The notes beneath the pieces are model-generated. The model saw nothing but the letters and a program-made list of their open reading frames with translations. It made no database searches and was not told the origin of the DNA. The position numbers and the translations under genes were made by a program. Source: Motacilla alba alba (taxonomy: Eukaryota; Chordata; Aves; Passeriformes; Motacillidae). From it: DNA of 64,000 nt. The DNA lies in the NCBI RefSeq assembly GCF_015832195.1, contig NC_052046.1, forward strand, positions 23,384,518 through 23,448,517, in the 5' to 3' direction. This document shows, one piece after another, positions 38,130 through 51,637 of the stretch (position 1 is the first letter of the stretch; each line of letters opens with the position of its first letter).

Positions 38130-38265
38130 AGAAATGTGCGTTGTGGGCGGCTGCCATCTACTGGCACCGGGGACGAGCCCGCGGTGGGGGACAAGTCCTC
38201 GGCTCCTGGGGCAGGTTTTCCTCCTTTCAGCGGACACCCAGGGTCAGGATTTTGTCTTCCTTGTG
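38130..38265. promoter_or_regulatory. Small GC-rich islet with a CTCF-like core site
   Basis: A CpG-containing islet stands alone in the AT-rich desert. On the minus strand it reads CCAGTAGATGGCA at 38164-38152, a full match to the CTCF core consensus CCASYAGRKGGCR. It lies between OTP and WDR41, where a boundary element would be plausible. The isolated GC-rich context agrees with a bound, CpG-preserving site. Binding itself is inference. Confidence 0.5.
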
Positions 38266-38390
38266 CCAGAGATCTCTGTATATCCATGGACACATCTGAA
38301 TGGCATTATTTTATTAAAATTCCCCTTAATGGCAGTTTTGTATACTCTTAAGTGAGGGAAGTGCTTGAAAAAGACTCATCATGAAGTATC

Positions 38391-38524
38391 CTTTTTCTTT
38401 TTCTTTTTCTTTTTCTTTTTCTTTTTCTTTTTCTTTTTCTTTTTCTTTTTCTTTTTCTTTTTCTTTTTCTTTTTCTTTTTCTTTTTCTTTTTCTTTTTCT
38501 TTTTCTTTTTCTTTTTCTTTCTTT
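38391..38524. repeat. (TTTTTC)n hexanucleotide microsatellite, about 22 units
   Basis: A nearly perfect tract of 134 bases with a six-base period, all pyrimidine on the plus strand and all purine on the minus strand, ends in two shorter 'cttt' units. Lys-Glu and Ser-Phe repeat frames on the two strands come only from this tract and are not genes. It lies 130 bases to the right of the GC-rich islet. Confidence 0.97.
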
Positions 38525-38559
38525 GTTAATAAAGTTTTTATATTCATCAATCATCAGGA

Positions 38560-38900
38560 GTCAGCCTGGGAGTGTGCTCTGTTTAAATGCTCTGGCTTTT
38601 CACTTAATGTATCCCATCTGTTTCTGAAATAAATTGCAATAATCCGTGTTTAATGTTAATCAACGTATTACTAAATATGCAAATTATATTAAAAGACGTG
38701 GTTTGAAAAAGCTTTCATTTGTAAATATGGTAGCTGAAAACAGGAAGCATATCTAAAAGCCATTTAGATACAGTAGCCTAACTCTAACAGTGTGGCTGAT
38801 TTATAAAGCGGTTTGCAAGTTGATCTTTCTCCCACAAGGGGATATGTAAAACTGTTGCATATCAGATTTTGTTAACATCGGATGGGTTACTGCTAACAGT
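38560..38900. promoter_or_regulatory. Candidate conserved non-coding element
   Basis: A repeat-free AT-rich block holds isolated CpGs ('caacgtattac', 'aaagacgtggttt', 'aaagcggtttgc') and homeodomain or OCT-like words such as 'atatgcaaattat' (an octamer-type ATGCAAAT match near 38679). The octamer is of note because POU-class factors act with OTP in hypothalamus. The regulatory role is inferred. Confidence 0.35.
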
Positions 38901-41900
38901 GTAAAGGCCTAATATTCACAACCATGTCTCTTATTTAAATTAAAGCAATCTTATTCCAGCTTTCTAATTTTTGTGCTCATCCTAACATATGAATTTACAT
39001 GAAGAGTTTATGAATCACAGTGAAAGCAATTTGAACAAGCTTTTCAATCAGTGTTACATCTTACTGCCTGATTTAGATAATTCATTGTCTAAGAGGCTCT
39101 TCTGGCCTATCATTCTCCTTTCCAGGGGCACAGTCTATAAAGCTGGCTGTCCCCGTTGGTGTGGCCACAGTCCCTCCACTCCAGTGCACCACTTTGTGGG
39201 AGGGTCCTATGCAGGGAGGGCCCATGTGGTGCTGCTCCCATCACCGGTGTGGCTCCACACCCCAGCTCACAAAGGCCCTATGGCATTTCTTGTGCCGCTG
39301 TGTTAGACATGGATGGTCATTTGTACTTGTTGATTTTCATGGAGCAGTGGAAAAGCATGTGCAAAAACACTATAAGCAGGACATGACCTCTGAGCCCAGA
39401 ATCATGGCGCTGAACAGAAAAGAAAGTCCTGGTGAGCAGTGCTGGAGAGAGCGAGGAAGATAAATGCTGAGACATTCTGCAAACAGATGTGGCTCTTTGT
39501 GGTCTTAGTCCAAGGTTAGCCACTTTGCCTCTTTTTTGCTTTGTTTTTTTTTGTTCACACTCCTGCTACCCTCTGAATGGATTGCATGATGTAATCAACT
39601 CCTATCCATGATGGAGCAGCCCTACCTGGAGGACCCAGGTACCGCGGGTGAGGGTGGGTAGAAGAGGAAGCTGTGACTACTGCAGCAGTTGCTCATGACG
39701 AAGCAGAGGGGAAGCCCAGGTGGTGAGGAAAATGCAAATTATCTTTTGAGATAATGTGCCTTGGCTGACAGTGTTTTCTCAAGGGTGTGTTTAGCTTGAC
39801 AACACTCCTTTCTTTTCCCATGCTGTGTTGTGGAATATCCTTGATGTTTCAGGATGTAAAGTAAGCTCTAAACAGAATTATTTGAAAGAAAGTTTACTCC
39901 TTACCCTGGAGAAGGTCATGTCATAAGTGCTTGAGAGGAGGTTTGTGGTTTGTTTTTCTTTTATATTCTTCTTTTATTTCTTTTTCTTGTTGCAGCTTCC
40001 TGTTAAGCATCCAGTGAAATTTACTGAAATGTACCAGAGTTGAAGGACCAGGAAACTAACCTATGACTAAACTTATCTGGGCTCAGTGGAGATCTCTTGG
40101 GTCCTTACATATTTGCTCTAATTTACACACCTTTGGGAAATGGGCCAAAATTTTGAATTAATTTTAGAATAAAAAGGACCAAATATGGGACAGTTTTGAT
40201 TGTACCTCTTTCCAATGACCATTTGATTACATATTATTAAATGTGATAGCTTTGCCACAATTTCCATGAGGAGTTGAACTAAGTTTTATTCCAACATCTT
40301 AGATATCCCTAAACTCAGACCTGGTCTATATGTGTGAGCAAACCTCCCAGAAGCTAAAAGTGGAGCAAGATTAGTAGCAGAGAGCTACCCTGTTAACTGA
40401 AATTGCTGAGTTCCTCATGGGTCTATATGTGATCAGTGCCAGAGTTCAAGAGCCTTGGAACACCACCTATCAGCCAAAGTGGGGGAGAAAGTGTGAGCAG
40501 TACTGATCGACGCTCATGCATTTACATTCAAACATATGCAAGCATTTCCTTTTTTGACGTATAAACTTAATAGAACTGTTTTGTGAATTCAAAACAGGAA
40601 AAATAAATAAAACTCCCTCCTTTACCTTGAAGAAGAGATAGGAGAGACAAGGTAACAAGCAAAGTTTCATAAAGATGTAAGACTGTAACAGCTATTGTTG
40701 AGTGCTATTCTTGTCTTCATGGCATGGATATCTGAGGGAAGGCTAAGCTGATGAACTAATTGAGATTTCCCTGTTGGTTCCTTATGTGTGGTGCTTGGGG
40801 GATTGATATCACACGTCTAGGTACTCCCAAAGGTACCCTGGGTAAGGTGATACAGGGCCCTTCATCCCTCTTGGTGGGCAGAGGCTGTGCGTGAGCTTAT
40901 CCCAGGAGGCCTTTTTCACTGCCACAACCCTAGGAATTGAGTCCCCACTTGAGGATCTGATGTAGCAGCTGGGTTTGACTTCTCCTTTGCAAAGTCATGC
41001 TCTTCCCTTGTGTTGCAAAGCCCCAGAGTTTTGCCCTCAGCACTCTGGGGATTTTGGTGATGGCACTGTGTTTGGTGACTGAGATTGCCCTTATGGAATG
41101 TTTTTAATCTCATCTAGTCAAATCAAAAAAGTGAAGGTAGCAACAAGGTCTGGAGTGAAGATTCTGATTCATAGAGGATTTATTGACAGTACCTTTGAAA
41201 GTACTGTTTAACATGCAAGGTAAACAAATTAAAAATCCCAGCTTGTGGTCCAAGGGCATTCACAAATTAGAAATGACCCCCTGCCTGCCATGAGAGCGCT
41301 AATGATGTGAAAGCTGAAAGGAAGTGAATCCTCTTGGGAGAAGAGAGTGGGTCAGAGGGGCTTTTGTAATCTACCAATCTGTTTGGCTTTGAAAGGCTCT
41401 TTGTCTGACGTGGGAGATGACAAGAGGAGCTGAGGCGCCTGGCAAAGATGGGAATGTCTGCCTACAAGCATTGCGTATTTTTTGTTTTGTCTTCACTCAG
41501 TTGTTGGTATCTCTTGGCTGTCTAAGTCCAGGGAAAACACGTCCCTCTAAGGGGAGAAAGCAGCAGGAGCCTCAGTCACTATCAGGGAGTATGACACAAC
41601 TTGGGGCTTAAGCCATGGACTCAGTAACTTTGTTTTGTTTCACACCTGTTTTAATCACAATAGTTACCTCTAATCCAGACCTGAGAAAGCAAAAAGGTAT
41701 CTACTATACCCCGAGGCCACACCTCACTCACCAGCTGACATGAAGACTGGAGTGCAGGTGGCAGCAGTGCTGATATCAGCTGCAGCAACTCATGGATGCG
41801 GTCTGAAGGCAGAGTTGGTCTTGACAAGGACCTGGCTAAGAACCAGTCTTTTCTACGTACACTGACCCTTAGGAGCTCTAGTACCTTGCATAAGAAGGCA

Positions 41901-44900
41901 GAGCTCCGTCTCCAAGGGTGTACACACAATTTTCCTTGACTCTATGAAGACTCTGAGTGAAGTTCGAAGCCCACTAAAATGAAAAAAAAAAAACAAAAAA
42001 CCCAAACAAACAAAAATCCTAAACAAACAAACAAACAAACAAAAGCCATGTCATCACCTTCAGATAATGCTAAGATGGATATCCAGATGTATACACGGTG
42101 GATATGCACAAAAATTCAGATGGATGTCTAGGAAGTGCAGGTAGGGGACCGTGACTGTTCTTTGGCTATGAAGAAAAAATACCTTCTCTGTTGAGTGATA
42201 CCTTTTCTTTAGTTTAAATAAGTGAGTTTTAAACAGAATGGGTCACTCAGAATTACAATGCTGTATGCTTTAATCTGCTGTTTGCTTGGCTCTGTTTGCT
42301 CAGCATAAGCAGCTGGATTTACTTGAGCCCGGAGCTGTAAGCTGTGAACTTCCACCCAGATATGTTGGAACAGAGTTGGTTTGCTTGGTAGCTGGTACAG
42401 TGTTGGGTTTTACCTTTACTTTGGGAAGAATATTAATAACACACTGATGTTTAGTTGTTGCAAAGTGGGTTTTAGCCCTAAGTCGAGGCCTTTTGTCATT
42501 ACTATGTCCTGACTGATTAGTGCACAAGAAACACAAACCAGAAGACAAGGAGGCTGCAGGCACCAGCAGAATCTACAGTTCAACATGATAAGAGCAGATA
42601 ACAGCCTGGCAATGGGGAGACAGAGAAAGAATCCAGTAAGGTGTAAGAAGATCCCAGCCCAAAAATCACCATTGGACTTGAAATCACGTGAAGAGTGCGT
42701 GAGGGCAGATGCATAAATCATGAGGGTCTAATTGCCCAGAGGTTTTTTGCTTCTGGGTCAGCTTAAGCTGATCTGTTGCCCTAACACTCTATTGAAATAT
42801 TTATTTTTATAAATATGACACCTTAGATTCTGCTGCAGAAAACCCAGGACAGAGCCTGAAGGAAGAAGTGCACCTGAGAATGAGCGTGTGTGCAAGCATT
42901 TGGAAGGGAGCCCATCAGCCCCATGGAGGACAGACTCCAGTCCTAGCAAGGAAAGCCAGGCTGGTGTGTGTAACACTCTTGAATGGTGAGAGAATTTTTG
43001 GGCTGTGGCTTCTCCTTTAATAACCTCATCCTTTTCCTTTACATCTCTTGAATTCTCACTTGAGTCCAGAATTGATGGTAAGTCACCATTTGGATATAAC
43101 CACAGTTACAAGGAGTTACAAGGAAAAAGGTGGTGGTGATTCCAAGTCCATATTCACAAAAAAGCACTTGCAGAAATGGCCATGGAGAAGAGCTGAATGG
43201 CAGTGTAGCAAGCTGCCTGATTAGTGGCACAGCTGCTTCAGCTGCTTTGGAAGTTTACACATTTCAAAAGCTGTTCCTGATTTTTGGCTCTTTAGAACCA
43301 ATTGAGTTGTGTTTCCCAGAGGCAGTGAGCACTGACCACTGCAGACAGCCTTCCTTTGGTGACTAGCACTCAGCACTTCTGAAAATGGACCTTAATCCTA
43401 GCACTCAACACCAAAACACCCCAAAGTGTGGTCATTCAAAATGAAAGCTACTGAGATTTATTCTTCAAAGGTCCTCTGGCATTTAGACCCCAGGTAGTTC
43501 TTGATGGGAAATGTGTTTAACGTCTCTAGATGAGAAGAGCAAGAGACCAAATATTTCCCTTTTTGAACTCTTGACCGAGTGAATCTTTGCCAATTGTGTT
43601 TCATCTCCACCCTTCTCCAGCTCTTACTCAGGAGGTTATCTTTGAGCCTGCCAGGTGCAGAACATTGTCAACACTGCTGGGTCACAGCACCACATCATTT
43701 TTATCTATTCAAGAGCACCAACTCCTTCTCCATCATTTTTGAAGATACTCAGAGGCAGGAGAGGAACAATGGACCTGGTATTTCTCCTTACATAAGGGAA
43801 GAGCTGTGGTTAGCCCTAGAGCAGAAACATATATTTTTGTCCCCTAATTTTTTCAGACATGCTGAGGCTGCCTACCTGGTGGTTTCTTGTAAGAAGCATC
43901 TCTTGCCTGTGAAAAGCAATAACTGGGATTTTTGTCTCTTCAACTGCATGCTGAATGACAAAATGCTAAAACCATCTGTCCTCAAAGTCTACATTTCAGA
44001 CATATCAGAAATTTCAGTTTTTACTTATGTAGGTTCCCTCAAGTACAATCCTCTCACAAAATTACACATGGTCTCTGGTAGAACCCTCTGATTCTTTGTC
44101 ATTGGATGTCAGAGTCAGAATCAGTCATGTGAAATCTCTACATGAAGAACATCTGCCTCTATGAAGATATGCTGCAGCTTGTGTGGATGCTTGCTATAGA
44201 AATAGTTGGGTGAAGTGTTTTGATTTGTGTTACGTGGAAGACATGACATGCCAAACAAAGTACGTAGCTCTTTCTGGCTTATTTATTTCTGAAGGGACAG
44301 ACTTGTTTGGAAAAATGCCTGGGGGAAAAGAAGAGAAAATGCTTAGAAAGGTCTGAAAGCTTATTATAATGCCCCTCAAGCCAGGACACAGCAGAGACAA
44401 TGCACTACTCAAGAAAGCAGTATTGAAAAATAAGAGATAACCTTGCCAGATGTTGGTATCAACACAACCTGTCCTATTCTAAGAGGAGGAGGAGGAGACA
44501 GGAGGTGTAGTGTAATTTTGAGGGTCCCTGTTAAGTCAGAAAATCCAATTCTCCTGAAATCCATGTTGCTTTTACACCAGCTTGTTCTGTTGACCAAGGT
44601 CACTCATTTGACCACATCACTGGTCACTCATTTGAACAGCTTTTGTGCCCCTTTTTTACCCTTTTTGTAATGAAAAGTATAAGAGAACAGGCTCTTGTGA
44701 ATCATTTACACACTTAATGGAAGATTGCAGGTCTTACCTAAATTTTATTATAGTCCAGATGCAGCATTCGCTTGTACTTGCTCTGGAAAAAAAAACACAG
44801 CAAGTTTCAGCAGGAAAGAGGCAAGAAAAGCCACACAGCAACAGGACAAATGACACAGCTGGTTAGCTGACAGCCACACACTCAATGCTACATCATCCAG

Positions 44901-47900
44901 ACTCTTCTGTCACAAAATTAGCCTTGAGAACAGCATTTCTGACTTCCAACTGTACACTGTGCAAGGATTTAAGAGATCAAAGCCAAAGAAAATGGGGACC
45001 TCTCCTGACTGAACCTTACACATTACTTCAAGGGGGAATTTGTATGAAAAGGCAGCAAAGAATATGGCCTATAATACCAGTGCCTTCTTGCAGCACTTCA
45101 GTAGTTTCATAGAGAAAGGAGTCAGAATTGGAAAATCATTATACTTATTGACACAGTATGAATTAACATAGTAATATTTTTTAACCATGGTATGCATAGA
45201 AAGGAACTTTTCCGTAGCTAATCTTCTAAATCATTATGGCTCATCAATTATAATTTTTGTTTTAACTTATTATGTAAACTTGAATGAGAATTTATTGCAA
45301 ACTCTACAGACTGAGATGTGAAAGAAAAAAACCCCTCAATATCTGGCACTCATGTAACCTGTTCTTCAGTGTATTTCTTGGCTAGAGCCTGGACTTTGCA
45401 GCCAGACCATATTTTGTCTTTCATGACTGAGCCTTTACTCCTTCAGATATTTAGTTGCCTAATTCCCAGTAAATTACTTGGAATAAATTATTAAAATAAT
45501 ATGAGCAAGGATTTGGCTTTATTCTGTTCATCTGAGCAGGAAGATTTCTCTTGAATAACAGAAAGGAATAACGAATAATGAAATTCTGTTATACAGGTAT
45601 GTGGCTCACAGTGTTCAGGCAACACTTCTACACGCAGACTTACCTTTTATTATTTTGGTGAAAAGTTTTGGTCACAATTAAGATAGTGTACACAGCAAAT
45701 CTGATGGAACTATTTTTCTAGATTGGATCTTGTTAAATGCGTGCTAAAATTTCCCTATTACCACCATGCTCAGTTCAGAGATCAGAGCAAGATATATAAA
45801 TCTTTTATACCCTTCTAATTATATGTCCCTGCTAGGTATTTAATGGCCTTCTGCCAGCCTCGTGCATGACGATGGGAGCACAGGAAGGGATTTTCCAGGA
45901 TAACCACCAGTTCTGTCCATATAGGCCCTTTCTGAGGCTGCCTGTATGCCATTGTGCAGCCCCATAAGAGCTTCTCTGACCAAAACCTTGCTTTGGATTA
46001 AAAACCCTTCCCAATTCCCAGTCTCCTCTACTGTCTCCAAGATACTCAAGAGAGTGCTGTTGACCCCTTTTCACTTATGTTTGGTTGAGCTGAATTTCTG
46101 GTGTCATATGATATGATGAGCCTTAGGGTTTAGGTGACTGCTCCGTCCTTGTGCATGGTTGTGAGTTGGTGTTCTCTGAGTGGAGAACCAGACTTCAGCT
46201 GACATGGTGCATCAGGTCTTGTCTAGCATCCTGTATGCTGGTCCTTTGAAATCTGTACTAGCAGTATTTCACCATTGTAGCTGCAGAGATTAGCTGTACA
46301 TTTGCATCACTCTGCCAGTGTACTCATATGGACACGAACTAAGTGTCACCCCAAGGGAATAAAAATATTATCAGTAGATGACATTCAACAGCTTCTTCTT
46401 TGGCAAGGTAAGAAGTTACCCATCCTCTCATTGCGATTACTTAATGTGCTGTAGGTATTGAAGATATTTTGCTGTAGCTGCCAGAGTATTCACTACAGCT
46501 AAGACAGTGAGGCTTCTTCCATTTTGGACCTCTTTGCTACATGTATGAAGCTTTACTGTTTAGCCTATGTTTACTTTACTGTATAGCTGGCAGGCTATAC
46601 TTCACCTCTCAAGAGGAATTTTTTTTTTTTTCTGTAAGGGCAAAGGATTGTCTCAAGCATTTCTGAATTAGGGAAGAAGAGAATACCCTGTGATAAATTT
46701 CAGACTTACTATAAAGGGGACAGGGGTTAAAATTTTATGTTTATCCATAGTACTTAAACATATTCATACCTAAATGTCACGAAAAAACGTGTTTGACAAA
46801 TGTGAAAATAACTAAACAGAAATGTATAATGTGCATGGTGCAAGACAGCCCAAAAGATAAGCCTTTATGAATAAAGATACATGGTTTTGTTTCAAAATCC
46901 ATTTAAACTCAAGAAGTTTTACATTTGTCTAGTCCAAAGTCCAGAGATACCACCCGCAAGAGTCTGCTATAAATTAAAACTTATACTGAAAAATATATAG
47001 GAATGACTTTTCAGAAGGATTATTGAGACTTTTGGGGCTGAAACACAATAAAGACAGATGAAGTTTGAATTTCAAACATTCCATCTGTGCCTTCTGGCTA
47101 CGTAGAGTCTTACAGTGCGGCAGCAGTTTGGGTTTTTCTGCTTTGGGAACCGTGATTGATGATACTCTGACTTAGTGACTCCTCCCACTCTGAAAGATAT
47201 TCAGAGCAGTGTGTAGGTCGATTTTTATTTATGACCTAATACATACCGATATATTTTAAGCAGTAATTTAAATTAGCTCCATTTGCTTTATTAAATATGA
47301 TTAGTGCGTATTTGTGCTCCATATCCCACTGGAATCCTAAAGAAGGACAAAGATTCTTTTGCCTGAATGTTGCACAAATACAAGCTAAACTGGTCTGCCT
47401 TTCGAAGAGGTTGCAATCCAAATATCAGCAGAGGTTGCAAAGGGTTGCAGGTGGGGCAGCCCATGGTGCACATGACTAGGTGACAGTTTAGGTCAGAGCT
47501 GTAAGGACAACTTGCAGGACATCAGCCTGGTGGTTTCTAAGGAAGTTGTGGGTTTTGTTGCAAAGAAAAGTTGGAAGAAAGGACTTTAGGGGTGATTGTG
47601 AAGGGTTTTTTTTGTGGGCACTCCTCCCACATGTACCAGACAGTATGGAAGAAAGCACATAAGTATTCACTAGCCAAGTAAGATCTGGGTGTGAGAGAGC
47701 TGAAAGGGAATAAGTACTGTGAAAGCAACACTAGACCCCAGCTTTGAACTGAGAACCTGGCGGGGAAAGAAATGCTTCAGCAGGGAGCAACTCAGCTGAG
47801 GAGCTATGTGAGGTAGTCTAAATAAATCTCTGTGAGAGCCATCCTGACTCTGGTAAATGAGGGACCTGAAGATGAACTATCAGAACCCTCGGTACATAAA

Positions 47901-50900
47901 CAGGGTGCCTAAGCTAGGAGGTACAAGTTGTGCTCTTTGCAAAGGCCCACCTGGTACTCCTGGAAGGAAATAGAAATCCAACCAGAATCACACTGGTTTC
48001 ATGCAGTCATAATATTGAATTCTGCCTGGATTTCATTGTAACCCAGCATCAGTTAATATCCATATGTTGTAAGGTATAAGTCACAATTGGATTTACGATT
48101 TTCTCATAAATTTGTTGCAAAGCGTTTACTGCAATTGTGATTTTCAAAATTTAAATGGTATCTTTTATTGAATAGCTGTTGCAGGACATCATCATGTTAT
48201 GGACTTTAGTATCTGGAATATAGTATAATTTACATCATTCCATCAAACATCTATCAGATTTCAAGCTGGGTTTGAGGCTACTGCATTTGAATCTACAAAA
48301 GATGTACAAATTGGAAACCTCAAAAAACAACAAAAAAGATCAGCTTATGGCTTTAATTTCTTTGCTCAAATCTACCATGAGGGTGAAGAAAATTTCCTTT
48401 TAAACAAAAGAATCAGATCCACTCCTTATGAAAACAAATTATTTAGAAAAACAAGGTTTGAATGCCACCTGGGGGCTTATATTGCCATCACACTCCACTT
48501 TCGATCAGAGCAGCATGAAATTTGTACTGTGGGATAAAGAAATTGTTCGCTCCATTTTCTTCACAAAGTACAGTCAGACTTTGAGGAATTCATGCAGGTG
48601 TTATTCCATTTTATGGCACTTGCTTCCTTAGACCTTCGGCAAGAGCATAATACAAGAAATAGGCACTGAAGAGGCAAACCAATCTGCTTTGTGAAGAGAA
48701 ACACACCTTTACGCACTGTATGAGGTAATCTATTTTTCACAGATAAACGTAAACCAAACACAAGATACACAAAAATAAGTTTATTTATTGACAATGCATT
48801 ATAAAAAATTAGATTGCATCAGATGGAGAAAGCCACAGTTTGTGGAGGCAGAAAAGGAATCGTTCAAGTACAGATAACTGCAACATCAAAGTACTAAAAA
48901 TGGAAATACACAGACAATAACCTTAATCTGTTAAAATAGTGCTAAAAATAAGACCTTCCTCGACTTTAATTTCAGGGATTGGGCCAGAATGAGGAAAGTG
49001 GGAGCTGATAAGAATCTTTGTCAAAAATTACAACTTAATACAAATGAAGGCTGTTAGTATGTAGCTAGGATAGCATCCCCACACTACTAGTATTCATCTG
49101 CACTTTTGGTGAACTTCTCTGAATCTGATCAGACAGGAGAAATTAAGACAAATTTTGCACATTTAGATGTTAAATCTAAGGCCAAGGGAAGAAAGGAGAT
49201 TTTCTTGAGACTTTAATGAAGTCACCAATTAGTTTTCCCTTGGACAGGAGCAGTGTGATACCCTTCTTCACTTCTCTCCAGTCTGCTGAAATTCATCATG
49301 AAGGGGTGGATAGGAGCACTGCACAACTTGATTTGTATGATGAGCTGCATCACAGTCCTAAGACCCTGAAGCACTCAGGTACCTGTTGATTGCTCCTTCC
49401 ATCTAGTGAGCTGATCTGGGGTCAAGGATCTGGGAACTTGGGTGTCCGTTGGGTGGACCATGAAGGATGCCTATCTTTAGGGGCAGAGTTACTTTGTGTT
49501 TGCTCACATCATGGGTCATTTGATCAATAGAGAAAAAAGACAGCATACAAAGGTGACCCCATAAAATTGGGCAACATGTGAGTTTCTACTGTGGCTTCAA
49601 GGGTAGCTGAAGCCATTGACTAGAAGGGGTGACAAAGGCTTTTCCTGCAGCCACAAAAATCTAGAAAAATACAAAACGATTTATTTTCATCTATGAATCA
49701 GAACACATACATTTATTTGTCCTGTGAGAAACTCCAGAATTTCATGATGGAAGCAGTTGAATCTTTCGTCAAGGTTCAACATTTATCTCAGACACAACAC
49801 CATCGCTGGAGCTGCCGAGATCCCCTTAGGATAAATGGGGTCAAGTTAATTACCACCCGTGGTTGAACTTCCATTCCCTCCTAAGTTCCTGGAGTTTAGA
49901 TTCAGGCTCACCTAAATCAAGCTAATATCCCCAGGCCAGGTCTGGTGCAACTGGGATTCAGGCCAAAAGGAGGAACTCAATGTGTTCAGGTGTTATTGCT
50001 GGTTGATCTCCTACCCTTCTCCTAGACCTCTAAACGGTGGTGATTAGTTGGGAGATAGGTGGTCATGTGACAAAATTAATTGAATCCTGCAAGTAATGCC
50101 ATGAGGGTACTCTGGTGGCACACTGTGTATCTAAAACAGTGCCCTTGAACTGGCAGGAGCCACAGGTCCATTTTTTCTCAGCACTTTTAATCACCTTCAA
50201 TCATGAAGTGAACTGGTTAGACAGCATGGCCTTAAGCACCAGAAAAATGCAAGTGACACTTATCTGTGTTACCCCCATCATCCAGGGCCACGCTGCACTT
50301 CTGACAGGGTATGCAGAGTTGAAACGGATAATTTCTCTGTATGAATAACAGATGTCTGAACTTCTGTATCACTCACCTGACCTGGGAATGCAAAGTTAGC
50401 CATTTCCTGAGGGGGTGGATTTAACCACTATTGAATACAAGGAACAGCAGCATGGATGTTTAAGATTTTTAAGACATATATACTAGTTGTGGAGGACTGT
50501 AGCATATGTTGTCCATTCAAACATCATCCGTTGGCTGCTTCTAACTCTGTTTCTTTAATATGTAAAGTGCTTTGATTGTATTTGATCTTGGCAGAGTGTG
50601 AAATCCTTGCACACACTTTTCAACTGATCTATTTATTAGACATAAAGGAAAATACTGTGTGGATTAGGCATGAATTTTGAAACTGAATCACAATTATATC
50701 TCAAAGGTATACAGTCTGATTTAAAGAACTCACCTTTAAAATAATGTTTTCTAGGACTTCCTCTCTCCAAGTAATTCTTACAGTAAGGCTGATTGTAAAT
50801 TGTTCACCTGTTCCTAGGAACTTTATTCAATGAATAAAATCTACAGAAAAATTTGAACTGTGTCACTTGAGGAAACTGCAATAGGCTTCAGCAATTTATA

Positions 50901-51630
50901 AGACATACACAAATAATGTGACATACTGGAAATGTTAGTTAACAGAGCAAGAGATAAGCTAGTGACAGTTTCTATGCCACGTCACGACTGCAGAGACCAG
51001 GATCTCACTGGGACAAGTTAAAAGGGAGGCCATTGTGCTAGAGGGTGGGAAGAAAAAGTATTTCTATACTCAGATACTAAGGCCTGGGGACAAGAAACGT
51101 CACATTGGCAGGAAGTGTGCTCGTTAATCACAACATGTGCTGCACATGTGCTGCATGCAGTGAGCGCTATCCTCCAACACTCCATCATTTTGGCATAGTT
51201 TAAGAGCCTGAGCACAATCCTTTGCTAACAGCTGACAGCAACAAGCCATAAATTGCAGAAAATAATGCATCTTGGCCTAGCAAATGCAATGCTGTGATCA
51301 ACTGCACTCTTTACCTAGGCACCACAACAAACACAGCACCTGTACTAACCACACTGGGAAACAGAGAAGTTGCTTCTGCTTCCAGGAAGCATTCAAATAC
51401 ATTAGATGCTTGAAATAGTAACAACAAAACTGTTTTTTTAAGATAGCAAGAAGGATTCAGAAAGGAAGTGTACAGAAATTTATACAACATACAAAGGCAG
51501 AGAAATGGAAAATGCAGAAAAATTCTGGAAGCAGACAGCACTGTTAGGCTAAAGAAGGAATGAAAAGATGCTCAGAAGCAGAATTTTGAAGTCAGTTCTA
51601 ATTAAAGAGACAAAAAGCACTCTCCTGAAA
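38901..51630. other. Intergenic, no gene recognised
   Basis: No convincing gene was found. The longest open frame (43579-44091, 170 codons) is of a length expected about once by chance in this much DNA and shows no domain. Simple A/C-rich sequence lies at 41984-42041. A possible old LTR-like stretch lies at about 47480-47960, with an 'aataaa' followed by a GAGAGCC-containing tail. An AT-rich, repeat-free block at 48000-48300 may be conserved. Otherwise it is plain AT-leaning DNA. Confidence 0.55.
41984..42041. repeat. (AAAC)n-like A/C-rich simple sequence
   Basis: An A-run is followed by 'caaaaaacccaaacaaac' and five or more AAAC units ending in 'acaaacaaacaaacaaaca'. Low-complexity DNA. Confidence 0.85.
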
Positions 51631-51637
51631 TCCATCT

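Noticed and set aside
38326..38632. Lys-Glu repeat and Ser-Phe repeat proteins
   Set aside because: They are direct translations of the (TTTTTC)n microsatellite on the two strands.
43579..44091. Longest intergenic open frame, 170 codons, plus strand
   Set aside because: One frame of this length is expected by chance in about 44 kb of such DNA read in six frames. It has no domain, no splice context and no CpG island.
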